In this document: piece after piece, positions 25,565 to 35,210 of the stretch
How the letters are laid out: each line of letters opens with the position of its first letter
How positions within the stretch are numbered: position 1 is the first letter of the stretch
Source of the DNA: Pseudocoprococcus catus
Lineage (GTDB): Bacteria; Bacillota; Clostridia; Lachnospirales; Lachnospiraceae
Assembly (NCBI RefSeq): GCF_019734885.1
Contig: NZ_JAAXCM010000021.1
Location: 186,001 to 250,000 of the forward strand
Reading direction: 5' to 3'
Length of the DNA stretch: 64,000 nt
Program-made: the position numbers and the translations under genes
The notes under the pieces: generated by a model
Told to the model about the DNA's origin: nothing
What the model saw: the letters and a program-made list of their open reading frames with translations, nothing else
The model's database searches: none

Positions 25565-26020
25565 ATGAAGACATTTTGGGTTCGAGGGGTGAATCTGGTG
25601 CTCATTGCGGCGTTGATTATCGGATACAATACAGTACTGACGCTGCGTGACAAGGACGATCAGATCGCAAAACTGACGGCTGAACTGGAAAGTGCCAATT
25701 TATATAAGCAGGCTGTCCTGCAGTCGCAGGATGCTGCGGCATCCGGCGGAGCCTACACGAATGGTGTATGGAAAGGTACGGCACAGGGATTTGGCGGTGA
25801 TATTCAAGTGGAAGTTACGGTTGAAGGCGGTTCCATTACAGATATCAGTATTGTATCAGCAGAAAAGGAGGATGGCGCTTATCTTTCCATGGCGGAGGAT
25901 ATCATTCCGAAAATCATAGATGCCCAGAGTGCAGATGTTGATACCATCAGCGGAGCTACATTCAGCTCCACAGGTATCAAGAATGCAGTCACACAGGCAC
26001 TGGAAGAGGCGGCAAAATAA
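25565..26020 (+). CDS. Single-domain FMN-binding membrane protein
   Basis: A 151-aa protein with one N-terminal membrane helix (residues about 8-26, NLVLIAALIIGYNTVL), a short coil, and one FMN_bind domain ending in ISGATFSS, a probable ApbE target. It likely passes electrons between the 4Fe-4S membrane protein encoded next and the five-domain flavoprotein. It abuts both neighbours. Confidence 0.9.
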   Translation: MKTFWVRGVNLVLIAALIIGYNTVLTLRDKDDQIAKLTAELESANLYKQAVLQSQDAAASGGAYTNGVWKGTAQGFGGDIQVEVTVEGGSITDISIVSAEKEDGAYLSMAEDIIPKIIDAQSADVDTISGATFSSTGIKNAVTQALEEAAK

Positions 26021-26893
26021 ATGAACAAAATCGATATACATAATCTTACAAAAAAGCAGCGCAGACAAATGCACAGCTGGTTGAGAGCAGCGATACAGCT
26101 TTTATATTTTTTGTTTCTGCCATCGGCTTATACGGCGGCTTTTGCCGGTGTTAAGTATATATTCACACAACTGGGTGCAGGAGAAAAAATCGGTCTGACC
26201 TCCTTTGTGTCAGTGCTGATTGTACTGTGCCTGTACACTATTGTATTCGGACGTTTCTTTTGCGGATTCGCCTGTGCATTCGGCAGTTTTGGAGATGCCG
26301 TGCATGCCATTTATGTATGGGTGTGCAAAAAGATGAAGAAAAAAACGGTGAAACTGCCGGAGAAAGTAACTGAAAAATTGACTATGATGAAATATGTTGT
26401 GCTGGCTGTTATTGTTATTCTTTGTTTCAAAGGTGTTTACAGTCAGACACAGGGCTACAGTCCCTGGGATGTATTCTCTATGCTCCATGCTTTTAATTTT
26501 AAGCTGGGCGGCTATCTTCTTGGTGTTGTGCTGCTGGTGCTGATCATGATTGGCATGGCTGTGCAGGAAAGATTTTTCTGCCGTTTTCTGTGCCCAATGG
26601 GAGCCGTTTTCTCATGGCTGCCGATGCTTCCGTTCTTTACATTGAGAAGAGAACGGGAACAGTGCATCAAAGGCTGCAGTGCCTGCACAAAACAGTGTCC
26701 GTCAGATATCGGTCTGCCGGAGGCAGGATCCATGAATGTCAGCGGTGACTGTTTCCAGTGCCAGAAGTGTATTGACACTTGTCCGCGTGCTAATATTCAC
26801 TGCGGATTGCCGGGTATCAAAGGTAATGAAGTTATTTTTACTATTATCAGAGCATTGATTTTACTTGGCCTGTTTATCTGGCTGGGAATCTAA
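26021..26893 (+). CDS. NapH-like 4Fe-4S integral membrane protein
   Basis: A 290-aa polytopic protein with about five membrane helices. It contains the NapH/CcoG/RnfB-like Cys motifs GRFFCGFACAFG and CRFLCPMGAVFSW near helix ends. A C-terminal dicluster ferredoxin segment follows: CIKGCSACTKQCP and CFQCQKCIDTCP. It should take electrons from a cytosolic or membrane donor and pass them to the extracytosolic FMN domains encoded just upstream. It is the last gene of the four-gene operon and starts immediately after the previous stop codon. Confidence 0.9.
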   Translation: MNKIDIHNLTKKQRRQMHSWLRAAIQLLYFLFLPSAYTAAFAGVKYIFTQLGAGEKIGLTSFVSVLIVLCLYTIVFGRFFCGFACAFGSFGDAVHAIYVWVCKKMKKKTVKLPEKVTEKLTMMKYVVLAVIVILCFKGVYSQTQGYSPWDVFSMLHAFNFKLGGYLLGVVLLVLIMIGMAVQERFFCRFLCPMGAVFSWLPMLPFFTLRREREQCIKGCSACTKQCPSDIGLPEAGSMNVSGDCFQCQKCIDTCPRANIHCGLPGIKGNEVIFTIIRALILLGLFIWLGI

Positions 26894-26987
26894 TTATTGG
26901 TGAAAAAGTGCTGAAAAATTTTTTATTCAATTAGAAAACCGGGGCTGGGCTGCCATGTGCAGACAGCTCCATAAAAAGGATTAATGA

Positions 26988-27001
26988 TTAGCGTGTGCTA
27001 A
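26988..27001 (+). promoter_or_regulatory. Inverted repeat TTAGC-N4-GCTAA (candidate operator)
   Basis: It overlaps the place where a -35 box would be for TAATAT at 27012-27017. It resembles the repeat over the apbE start site (22431-22454), which suggests that both units share a regulator. Confidence 0.4.
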
Positions 27002-27011
27002 CGCTGATTTT

Positions 27012-27017
27012 TAATAT
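27012..27017 (+). promoter_or_regulatory. Possible -10 box for the large surface protein gene
   Basis: TAATAT lies about 90 bases before the start codon, without a good -35, which suits a promoter that needs an activator or is under repression. The gap 26894-27103 otherwise holds only a weak hairpin near 26941-26972. Confidence 0.35.
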
Positions 27018-27103
27018 AAGCTTCATTCAGATATCATTATTTTGGAATCTGAAGAGCGGCGCCTAATTCATAATACAAATTTCATACTTACAAGGAGGAC
27101 GAT

Positions 27104-30100
27104 ATGAAAAAGAATGAATTAATCAATAAGACACTTGCCGGTCTGATGATCGCAGCGATGACAGCCGGTGTTTGCCCGACAACAGCATTTGCTGTAACAG
27201 GGGCACAGGTTGCAAAAGATGGTACATATAAAGCAACAGCTCATGTAACACGAACAGAAGAGGATTCTGACGATGAGTGGGATGAATATGATGTAGAAGT
27301 TTCCCTGACGGTAGCTGATGGTAAATTTACTGATATCAAAGTAACACCAGCAAGTGGTTATGATTCAGGAAATGACAGCTATTTCAACAAGGCTTATAAC
27401 AAGTCAAAAGGTATCAAGACATTACTTGAAGGCAAAGAAGCAACTGCTGATACAGTCAATAGCTGGGATTCTGTTTCCGGTGCAACACGTACATCCAAGG
27501 CTGTAAAAGAAGCTGCAGCAGCAGCCATTGCAAAAGCTGAAGAAAAGACAACAGCAGTTGAAGTGAGCACAGAAAAGCTTCAGGCAGCCATTACAAAGGC
27601 AGAAGGCCTTAAAGAGGCAGACTACACAGCAGACAGCTGGAAGACCATGCAGGATGCTTTAACAGAAGCAAAGGCAGCCCTTGAAGCAAAAGAAAGCCAG
27701 GATAAGGTAGATGCAGCAGAGGCAAAACTGACAAAGGCCATTGACGGTCTTGTAAAGGCAGCGGCTGAAGTCAATGTAGAAAAGCTCCAGACGGCTATTA
27801 AAAAAGCAGAAGGTCTCACAGAAGCAGATTATACAGCAGATAGCTGGAAGACAATGCAGAATGCCCTGACAGAAGCAAAGGCAGCCCTTGAAGCAAAAGA
27901 AAGCCAGGATAAGGTAGATGCAGCAGAGGCAAAACTGACAAAGGCCATTGATGGTCTTGAAAAGAACGCAGTGGCAAAGGAAGTTTATGTATTAATGAAT
28001 ATTCCTTATGACAAATTCTACGCAGCAGAAGGTGATGATGATGCCGATGCTGTCACATCAGCAACATTAAATAAGACAAGATCCAGCCTTGCCGCAGGTT
28101 CTTATCATGTGAACAGTGATGGTTCAGATATTACAGGTATTGTTTATCCGGTTAAACTTGATGATGCTTCAGCCCTTGAGAAGCTGACACAGGTGACAGA
28201 CAGCAGCAAAGTTGATATTACCGTGTCAATGAAAGGCAAAGAGACAACAACAACTTATGAAGGCAAGGATGCATTATTTGAAAGTCCAAGCTACGCTTAT
28301 TATATTTTGAGCGAGACACCTTCTTATTACAAAGAAGCAACTGTCAATGCGGACGGCACATTAAGCTTTGGTAAAGCAGAAGGCGCGGAAGTACAGACAC
28401 TGAGTAATGTGACTGCGGATTTCAGAACATCATCAAAATACGGTGATTATCAGATGAATCTTTCAGGTTTGCCAGATGATATTACAACCGTGTATGGTGT
28501 TGTTGTAGGAACAAAGGAAGGCGATAGCTATGGCCTTCGTCATGTAGAGAATATCTGGAAAATATCTAAGCTGGCATGGAGCACAGGTTTTGTGACAACA
28601 GCGCACGGCAACCAGCTTCAGTATAAGGATTATGTTCCAATGATGGGACAGACAATCAATAAAGTAACCTATTACACAAATGCAGGTATCTATGAGATCC
28701 CTATGAGTGTATATGTTCCTGTAAAATTTGACGGCAGTGTGGAAGTTGCTGATGCCAAAGCATCCAGCGGTGAAACAAAAGTAACATTGAACAATCTTCC
28801 ATCAGATTATGAGGCTGAATACAGTGTCGAAGGTCTTGAAAATGTTAAGGTAGAAAATGGCGTGCTGACTTATACAGCAGCTGATGCAAAGGTTGGCAAA
28901 TACACATTAAAGGTAACAGATAAGAGCGGCAAATATGCGGACATCTCTGCTGATTTCACGTTAACAACAGAAGTTACACCAATTACATATGACAGCAATC
29001 AGAAAGCACTTGTACCTGCAGACGGATACAGTGCAGATGATGTTGCAGCTTATGTAAAGAATATTACATCTGTATCTGTAGACGGCAAAGCTTATGCGGC
29101 ATCAGGAAAAGGTGCTGTTAAGATTATTAATGAAGATGGCAGTATCAATACAGAAGCAGTACCATTTGCTGATGCAAAAGAAGGACAGGAATTTGAAATT
29201 GAAGTAACAGCAGCAAGTTATGAAAACAATTACAAATTCACATATACAGCTGAAAGCCAGTACAAGTATGTTTATGCAGGTCTCAGCTGGGCAGAATACT
29301 GGGCAAATGAAGGTGTTTATGCGGCTGGTGATGCATCATCATCTGATGATGTGGATACAAAGGGCGAACATGATAAAGGTGCCTTTGATACAGTCACAAG
29401 AGCAACAACAAACCATGGTCTTCACAGAGGAAGTTACCAGTGCACAGCCATCATTGAAGGTGCAAACGGCAAAGAATACAAAGTATCCCATTGGACAGAT
29501 GGCAATACAGCTGTTTTAACAGACGGAAGTACAATTACATTTGAAAAAGGTAATATTACAGAGGCAGATGGCAGCACAACAACAATGGTTGAATATGACG
29601 TTACAGGTATTAAATACGTACCGGTAAAAGTAGCGGCAGCAGATTATGAAGATTTCTGTAAAACTTATGCAGTTGTAGAAAATGGCATGGATCTGACAGG
29701 CGGATATGGTGAAGGTGAGCTTGCTTCCTATGCAGTGAAAGCCAATGTAACAGCACATACAAATGGACTGAAGACTGTTACAAAGAATGCAGATGGCAGC
29801 TTCAGTTTCTCATCCAGAGAAGACGGATCAGAATCAGGTATCGAAGGACAGGCATTAAAGTCCGCACCATCAGCAGAAGAAGCCGGGCTGACTGTAAAAG
29901 AAGCGAATGGTTCATATGGTGAGTTCCTGAGAGTGGATCTGACAACTAATTTTGCTGATCTTGGTGCCAATATGCAGGCTGTTAAGTGGACATATTATGG
30001 TGAAGACAGTACTTATACAAATGCATTAGTATCCTATGGTACAAAATTTGCAGCAGATAACTGGATGCATAAGAAAATGGGTATTCAGCTTGGTCTGACA

Positions 30101-32398
30101 GATTCCTTAAGATGCCAGCTGCCAGAAGGAACAGATGGCACAGGATACTGGACAATTACAATCAGTGCTCTTGGTTATGAAGATGCAACCTACCAGTTCC
30201 AGGCAACAGATGAGAATATTGTAAAACCAGATCCTGTACAGGATACAACTGCTCTTGAAGCAGCCATTGCAAAGGCAGAAGCATTAAATGAAGCAGATTA
30301 CACAGCAGATTCCTGGGCTTCTATGCAGACAGAACTTGCAGAAGCAAAAGAAGAACTGGAAGCAAAGCACAGCCAGTCAGCAGTAAATGAAGCAACAGAG
30401 CATCTGAATGCAGCCATTGATGCATTAGTTAAGAATCAGGTTGAAGAAGCTGGATATGTACTGATGAACATCCCATATGCAGAGTTCTACAAGGCAGAAG
30501 TAAACAATGATGTGGATGTAGACGTATTTACATCAGCAACACTGAATAAGACAAGAACACCAGGTCTTTCAGGTGGTTCCTATCATGCAAATACAGATGG
30601 AAGTAAAATCAATGGTATTACATTCCCTGTAAAAGTTGGAGAAGGCGTAGATTTGTCAAAATATACTCAGGTAACAGATAATGATTCTGTTGAAATTACA
30701 GTTACTAACAGAGGACAGACAAGCACAACAACTTATACAGGCAAGGATGCATTATACCAGAATGCGGATTATGCATATTATACATTAAGCGAGACACCAT
30801 CTTATTACAAAGAGGTATTCGTTGATGCAGAGGGTAATCTTGTATTCGGTAAGACTGTTGGTGATGTAACAGAATTGGATGGATTTACCGGTGATTTATC
30901 TACAGAAACAGGATATGGTGATTACCAGCTTGACATTACCGGTCTTCGTGATAAACTGACAGAACTTGGCGTAGCAAATGTCAATGCAGTTGTTGTGGAT
31001 ACAAAAGAAGGCAGCAGCTATGGTCTGCGTCATCTTGAAAATATCTGGAGAATGGAAGAACTGGCTTGGGCAACTGGCTTTACAGAATCTGTTCACGGCT
31101 GCCCGACATCCTCTGAGCATTATAAAGCTATGATGGGACAGACGATCACATCTGTTACTTATTATACAGATAAAGGTATGTACAGTGTTCCGTTAGGAGA
31201 AATTTATGTACCTGTGAAATTTGCACATGAATTATCTGTTGAAAATGCATCTGTAACAGCTGGACAGACAAATGTGACAGTGACAGGTTTACCTGATGAT
31301 TATGATGCTGAGTACAAAGTAGAAGGCCTTAATGGTGTTAGTGTCCAGAATGGTGTATTAAGCTTTGACAATGCAGCAAAGGGAAAATATACATTAACGA
31401 TTTCTGATAAGAGCGGCAAATATGCGGATATCACGACAGATTTTGAACTTTATACAGAAGCAATGCCGGCTGCATATGATGATGATAAGAAGTCACTTGT
31501 TAAGACTGCAGATGCAACAGATGAAGAATTTGCAGATTACATCAAGAATATTACGGTAGTCAGTGTTAATGGCACAGATTACAGAGCAACAGGCCGTAGA
31601 GCAACAGTTATTATTAATGAAGATGGTTCAATTAAGACAGATGCAGCACCATTTGCCGAAGGTGATACATTTGAAATCACAGTAACATCTACAGGTTATC
31701 AGCCAGTAAGCTTTACTTATACAACAAAGGTTGCTCCGGAACCAGTAGTTGTAGATACATCAGCCCTTGAAGCAGTGATTAAAAAAGCGGAAGCTCTGAA
31801 TAAATCCGATTATACAGAAGAGAGCTGGAAGCACTTCCAGACAGAAGTAGCAGCAGCAAAACGTGTGCTTGAAGAAAAGACATCACAGGAAGCAGTTGAT
31901 TCAGCGGCTAAGACACTGCAGTTAGAAATCGATGCCCTTGTGAAAGCAGCACCTGATGATAAGAAGGATAAGACAGATGCTGTTGATACATCTTCTCTGG
32001 AAAAACTGATTACATCAGCTAAGGATCTCAAGAAGAATGATTATACAGCAGCAACATGGACTACTCTTCAGAATGCGCTGGCAAATGCTGAAAAGGCAGT
32101 GGAAGCAAAAGAATCTCAGAAATCTATAGATGCAGCAGAAAAGAATCTGCAGGCAGCGATTGATGGTCTGAAGAAGGCTTCTGCAACAATAAATACGAAT
32201 AGCACAACAAACAATAACAAGAAGAACAATACAACAACCACAACAAAGAAGAATAATACAACAACTTCCAAGAAATCCCCTAAGACAGGAGATCCTGTAA
32301 GCGTATTAGGCCTTCTTGGCGCGGCAGTTTCCTCACTTGGTATCGGCGGTCTGGGATTAAAACTCAGAAGAAAATCCAGAAGAGAAGACGAAGAATAA
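27104..32398 (+). CDS. Giant sortase-anchored FMN-binding surface protein with FIVAR and Tp47-like domains
   Basis: A 1764-aa secreted protein. A signal peptide (residues 1 to about 30, ending AFA) is followed by an FMN_bind domain (about 36-150) with VSGATRTS, a probable flavinylation site. Two near-identical FIVAR repeats come next, then Tp47-like modules beginning YVLMNIPY, repeated around residues 290 and 1120, with a divergent copy around 720. A further FIVAR and beta-sandwich segments alternate, with two FIVARs near the end. An Asn/Thr/Lys linker leads to SPKTGD, a hydrophobic helix and a basic tail, which form a cell-wall sorting signal. AAGGAGG precedes the ATG. It probably forms the outer end of the flavin electron path. 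Confidence 0.88.
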   Translation: MKKNELINKTLAGLMIAAMTAGVCPTTAFAVTGAQVAKDGTYKATAHVTRTEEDSDDEWDEYDVEVSLTVADGKFTDIKVTPASGYDSGNDSYFNKAYNKSKGIKTLLEGKEATADTVNSWDSVSGATRTSKAVKEAAAAAIAKAEEKTTAVEVSTEKLQAAITKAEGLKEADYTADSWKTMQDALTEAKAALEAKESQDKVDAAEAKLTKAIDGLVKAAAEVNVEKLQTAIKKAEGLTEADYTADSWKTMQNALTEAKAALEAKESQDKVDAAEAKLTKAIDGLEKNAVAKEVYVLMNIPYDKFYAAEGDDDADAVTSATLNKTRSSLAAGSYHVNSDGSDITGIVYPVKLDDASALEKLTQVTDSSKVDITVSMKGKETTTTYEGKDALFESPSYAYYILSETPSYYKEATVNADGTLSFGKAEGAEVQTLSNVTADFRTSSKYGDYQMNLSGLPDDITTVYGVVVGTKEGDSYGLRHVENIWKISKLAWSTGFVTTAHGNQLQYKDYVPMMGQTINKVTYYTNAGIYEIPMSVYVPVKFDGSVEVADAKASSGETKVTLNNLPSDYEAEYSVEGLENVKVENGVLTYTAADAKVGKYTLKVTDKSGKYADISADFTLTTEVTPITYDSNQKALVPADGYSADDVAAYVKNITSVSVDGKAYAASGKGAVKIINEDGSINTEAVPFADAKEGQEFEIEVTAASYENNYKFTYTAESQYKYVYAGLSWAEYWANEGVYAAGDASSSDDVDTKGEHDKGAFDTVTRATTNHGLHRGSYQCTAIIEGANGKEYKVSHWTDGNTAVLTDGSTITFEKGNITEADGSTTTMVEYDVTGIKYVPVKVAAADYEDFCKTYAVVENGMDLTGGYGEGELASYAVKANVTAHTNGLKTVTKNADGSFSFSSREDGSESGIEGQALKSAPSAEEAGLTVKEANGSYGEFLRVDLTTNFADLGANMQAVKWTYYGEDSTYTNALVSYGTKFAADNWMHKKMGIQLGLTDSLRCQLPEGTDGTGYWTITISALGYEDATYQFQATDENIVKPDPVQDTTALEAAIAKAEALNEADYTADSWASMQTELAEAKEELEAKHSQSAVNEATEHLNAAIDALVKNQVEEAGYVLMNIPYAEFYKAEVNNDVDVDVFTSATLNKTRTPGLSGGSYHANTDGSKINGITFPVKVGEGVDLSKYTQVTDNDSVEITVTNRGQTSTTTYTGKDALYQNADYAYYTLSETPSYYKEVFVDAEGNLVFGKTVGDVTELDGFTGDLSTETGYGDYQLDITGLRDKLTELGVANVNAVVVDTKEGSSYGLRHLENIWRMEELAWATGFTESVHGCPTSSEHYKAMMGQTITSVTYYTDKGMYSVPLGEIYVPVKFAHELSVENASVTAGQTNVTVTGLPDDYDAEYKVEGLNGVSVQNGVLSFDNAAKGKYTLTISDKSGKYADITTDFELYTEAMPAAYDDDKKSLVKTADATDEEFADYIKNITVVSVNGTDYRATGRRATVIINEDGSIKTDAAPFAEGDTFEITVTSTGYQPVSFTYTTKVAPEPVVVDTSALEAVIKKAEALNKSDYTEESWKHFQTEVAAAKRVLEEKTSQEAVDSAAKTLQLEIDALVKAAPDDKKDKTDAVDTSSLEKLITSAKDLKKNDYTAATWTTLQNALANAEKAVEAKESQKSIDAAEKNLQAAIDGLKKASATINTNSTTNNNKKNNTTTTTKKNNTTTSKKSPKTGDPVSVLGLLGAAVSSLGIGGLGLKLRRKSRREDEE
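27565..27977 (+). repeat. Tandem 204-bp FIVAR repeats
   Basis: Two copies, offset by 204 bases (68 codons), are nearly identical at DNA level. The stretch at 27667-27753 is repeated at 27871-27957. This points to recent duplication or gene conversion. Confidence 0.8.
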
Positions 32399-32418
32399 TC
32401 GTTATTGATTGAATCGGG

Positions 32419-32461
32419 AAGAGCCCAGTCACTGCAATTTGCAGTGACCGGGCTCTTTTTC
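32419..32461 (+). terminator. Rho-independent terminator
   Basis: AAGAGCCCAGTCACTGCA and TGCAGTGACCGGGCTCTT form a stem of about 17 bp with one mismatch, followed by T. It ends the surface protein transcript. Confidence 0.95.
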
Positions 32462-32482
32462 TGTATACAGAGTGAAATTTCA

Positions 32483-32511
32483 TTGCTTTTTATTATACCG
32501 AATGGTATACT
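32483..32511 (+). promoter_or_regulatory. Promoter of the TetR-glgB unit
   Basis: TTGCTT (32483-32488) and TATACT (32506-32511) are 17 bp apart. The operator at 32494-32509 lies in the spacer and -10, so binding there would block transcription. Confidence 0.6.
32494..32509 (+). promoter_or_regulatory. TetR-type operator
   Basis: A perfect inverted repeat TATACC-GAAT-GGTATA, of the kind bound by TetR/AcrR regulators, overlaps the promoter of the regulator gene that follows. Autorepression is likely. Confidence 0.65.
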
Positions 32512-32530
32512 GATATCAGGAGGATAAAGC

Positions 32531-33109
32531 ATGGACAATCGGATGAATATTCTGGAGAAGGCATTGCATCTTTTTTATGAGAAAGGCTATGATGCTATCG
32601 GTGTTCAGGAAATCGCGGATGCGGCCGGTGTGACGAAGCCGACACTGTATCATTATTTCGGCAGTAAATATGGGCTGCTGCAGGCGGTTGCCATGGAAGG
32701 ATATGCGGATCTGCAGACGGGAATGGCAGAAGCCATCCAATATCAGGGGGATCTTCAATTAAACCTTGAAAGGATGACGAATTTTTATTTTAAATTTTGC
32801 AGCAGTCATGAGGCATATTACCGATTAATGATGGCAATGATGTATTCTGCAAAGGAATCGGATACATATAAGGCGATTCGGCCTTATATGTCGGAGATTA
32901 CAGCCATGATGACGCAGCTGTTTGTGTCTGCCGGTGACAGGATTGGCAATATGCGCGGACGGCAGGAGCAGTACAGCATCGTTTTCTTCGGCTTACTGAA
33001 CAGTTATATGTTATACTGGTTTAACAAATCATCGAAAGACAGACCGGCTTTGTCAGAACATCAGGCTTATGAGCTGGTACATCAATTTTTACACGGCATT
33101 TATGTTTAA
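32531..33109 (+). CDS. TetR/AcrR family transcriptional regulator
   Basis: A 192-aa protein with an N-terminal helix-turn-helix (ILEKALHLFYEKGYDAIGVQ then EIADAAGVTKPTLYHYFGSK) and a helical ligand-binding C-terminal domain. AGGAGG precedes the ATG, and a matching operator overlaps the promoter. The ligand is unknown. It is followed after 20 bases by glgB, so it may control that gene as well as itself. Confidence 0.9.
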   Translation: MDNRMNILEKALHLFYEKGYDAIGVQEIADAAGVTKPTLYHYFGSKYGLLQAVAMEGYADLQTGMAEAIQYQGDLQLNLERMTNFYFKFCSSHEAYYRLMMAMMYSAKESDTYKAIRPYMSEITAMMTQLFVSAGDRIGNMRGRQEQYSIVFFGLLNSYMLYWFNKSSKDRPALSEHQAYELVHQFLHGIYV

Positions 33110-33129
33110 AAGTAATGGGGAGGTACGGA

Positions 33130-35124
33130 ATGGAATATAAACACAGATTATCGGAGTTGGATACGTATTTATTTGCCAAGGGCACACATTATGAGATTTA
33201 TGAGAAGATGGGAGCGCATCTGGCAGAAGAGAACGGAGAGAAAGGAACTTATTTTGCAGTATGGGCACCGAATGCCAGAAGTGTGGGTGTCGTAGGTGAT
33301 TTTAATGAGTGGAATGCCGAAGCCAACAAGATGCAGCCGGTTCAGCAGTCCGGTATATGGGATTTATTTATCCCCGGTGTCAAAAAGGGAGATCTTTATA
33401 AGTTTGCTGTGGAGACAAGCCAGGGGTATACTGTTCTGAAGGCGGATCCTTACGGCAATGCATCCCAACTTCGCCCGGACAACGCCTCTGTCGTGACAGA
33501 TATCAGTCATTTTGCCTGGGAGGATGATGAATGGAGAGCGGCCCACCAGGAGAAGCAGATCAATGTGCCGATGGCCATTTATGAGGTGCATCCGGGATCA
33601 TGGAAGAAGGATCCGGATATGCCGGGTGAGTTTTACAATTTCAGACGGCTGGCAGTTGAACTGGCGGAGTATGTTCTGGATATGGGCTATACCCATGTGG
33701 AGCTGATCGGTCTGTCGGAACATCCTTTTGACGGTTCATGGGGATATCAGGTTTCAGGATATTATGCTCCGACGGCCAGATATGGTACGCCGATAGATTT
33801 TATGTATTTTGTCAATTACATGCATCAGCGCGGCATTGGTGTTATTTTAGACTGGGTACCGGCACATTTTCCGAAGGATGAATTCGGTCTCGGGCGTTTT
33901 GACGGTACAGCTCTTTATGAACATCAGGATCCGCGTAAAGGTGAGCATCCGGAATGGGGAACTTATTGCTTTAATTACAGCAGAACAGAAGTTTCAAATT
34001 TCCTTGTGGCTAATGCTTTGTTCTGGATTGAGAAATTCCATATTGACGGTCTGCGTGTGGATGCGGTGGCTTCCATGCTTTATCTTGATTTCGGACGTTC
34101 TTCAGGCAATTGGATCCCGAATGAAGACGGCGGCAATCAGAATTATGAGGCCATTGCATTTATCAAGCATTTAAACGGCATCGTGGCGAAGAGAGATCCG
34201 GGAGCGATGATGATCGCGGAGGAATCAACCGCATGGCCGAAGGTGACCGGTGACGTGGCAGATGATGGCCTGGGATTTACTTACAAGTGGAACATGGGTT
34301 GGATGCATGATTTTCTTGAGTATATGAAATGTGATCCGATTTTCAGAAAATATCATCAGAATCAGATTACATTCAGTTTTATGTATGCTTACAGCGAGAA
34401 CTACGTGCTTGTTCTGTCCCATGATGAAGTTGTGCATCTGAAGAAGTCCATGATTTACAAGATGCCGGGAAACATGCCTGATAAGTTCGGTAATCTCCGG
34501 GCAGCATATGGCCTGATGATGATGCATCCGGGTAAGAAGCTGCTGTTTATGGGGCAGGATTTTGCTCAGACGGCAGAGTGGAATGAGGCAAAGAGCCTTG
34601 ACTGGTATCTGCTTGAAAGGTATCCGGAGCATCAGCAGCTGAACCGTTACTACAAAGATCTTCTTCATTTTTATCATGACTATCCGGCATTATATGAACT
34701 TGACAATTCACCGGAAGGTTTTGCATGGATCAATGGCTCCGATGCGGAGCATAATATGCTGACATTTTGCCGAATGACGAAGGACAAGAAGCATTGTTTA
34801 CTCTGTCATTTTAATTTTTCACCAGTGGCTTACGATACATTCCAGTCAGGTGTTCTGTGTCCGGGCACATACACAGAGGTTTTCAACAGCAATGCCCTGG
34901 AATACGGCGGGACAGGTGTGGTCAATCCGGAGCCGATTGAAGCAGTTAAGGAAAGCTGGGATTTCAAGGACTATTCCATCAAGTATCATCTGGGTGCTTA
35001 TGGTGTCTGCATTTTCAAGTTCGATTATGTGGAACCGGAGCCTGAGCCGGAGAAATTACCGACAAAGAAATATACACGCGAAGATATCCATCATCTTGCC
35101 GGCCATTACAAGAAAATCAAATAA
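33130..35124 (+). CDS. glgB: 1,4-alpha-glucan branching enzyme
   Basis: Makes alpha-1,6 branches in glycogen by cutting and moving alpha-1,4 chains; cytosolic GH13 enzyme. The 664 aa comprise a CBM48 domain (GTYFAVWAPNARSVGVVGDFN), a catalytic barrel and a C-terminal beta domain. Catalytic residues are visible in IDGLRVDAVASML (nucleophile Asp), MMIAEEST (acid/base Glu) and LVLSHDEV (third Asp). ATG 33130 is chosen over 33115 because GGGGAGG lies between them, six bases upstream. No other glycogen genes are nearby, so this copy is an isolated one, perhaps with a TetR-controlled role. Confidence 0.95.
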   Translation: MEYKHRLSELDTYLFAKGTHYEIYEKMGAHLAEENGEKGTYFAVWAPNARSVGVVGDFNEWNAEANKMQPVQQSGIWDLFIPGVKKGDLYKFAVETSQGYTVLKADPYGNASQLRPDNASVVTDISHFAWEDDEWRAAHQEKQINVPMAIYEVHPGSWKKDPDMPGEFYNFRRLAVELAEYVLDMGYTHVELIGLSEHPFDGSWGYQVSGYYAPTARYGTPIDFMYFVNYMHQRGIGVILDWVPAHFPKDEFGLGRFDGTALYEHQDPRKGEHPEWGTYCFNYSRTEVSNFLVANALFWIEKFHIDGLRVDAVASMLYLDFGRSSGNWIPNEDGGNQNYEAIAFIKHLNGIVAKRDPGAMMIAEESTAWPKVTGDVADDGLGFTYKWNMGWMHDFLEYMKCDPIFRKYHQNQITFSFMYAYSENYVLVLSHDEVVHLKKSMIYKMPGNMPDKFGNLRAAYGLMMMHPGKKLLFMGQDFAQTAEWNEAKSLDWYLLERYPEHQQLNRYYKDLLHFYHDYPALYELDNSPEGFAWINGSDAEHNMLTFCRMTKDKKHCLLCHFNFSPVAYDTFQSGVLCPGTYTEVFNSNALEYGGTGVVNPEPIEAVKESWDFKDYSIKYHLGAYGVCIFKFDYVEPEPEPEKLPTKKYTREDIHHLAGHYKKIK

Positions 35125-35136
35125 CACAGGCATTTT

Positions 35137-35180
35137 ATATGTCCCTGTTCTATAAAAAGAGCAGGGACATATTCTTTTAT
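35137..35180 (+). terminator. Rho-independent terminator after glgB
   Basis: ATATGTCCCTGTTCT (35137-35151) pairs perfectly with AGAGCAGGGACATAT (35158-35172, with a T-G at the end), followed by a T-rich tail. Confidence 0.9.
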
Positions 35181-35210
35181 AACAGACAAGTCTCAAAAGG
35201 ATGGTATTTT

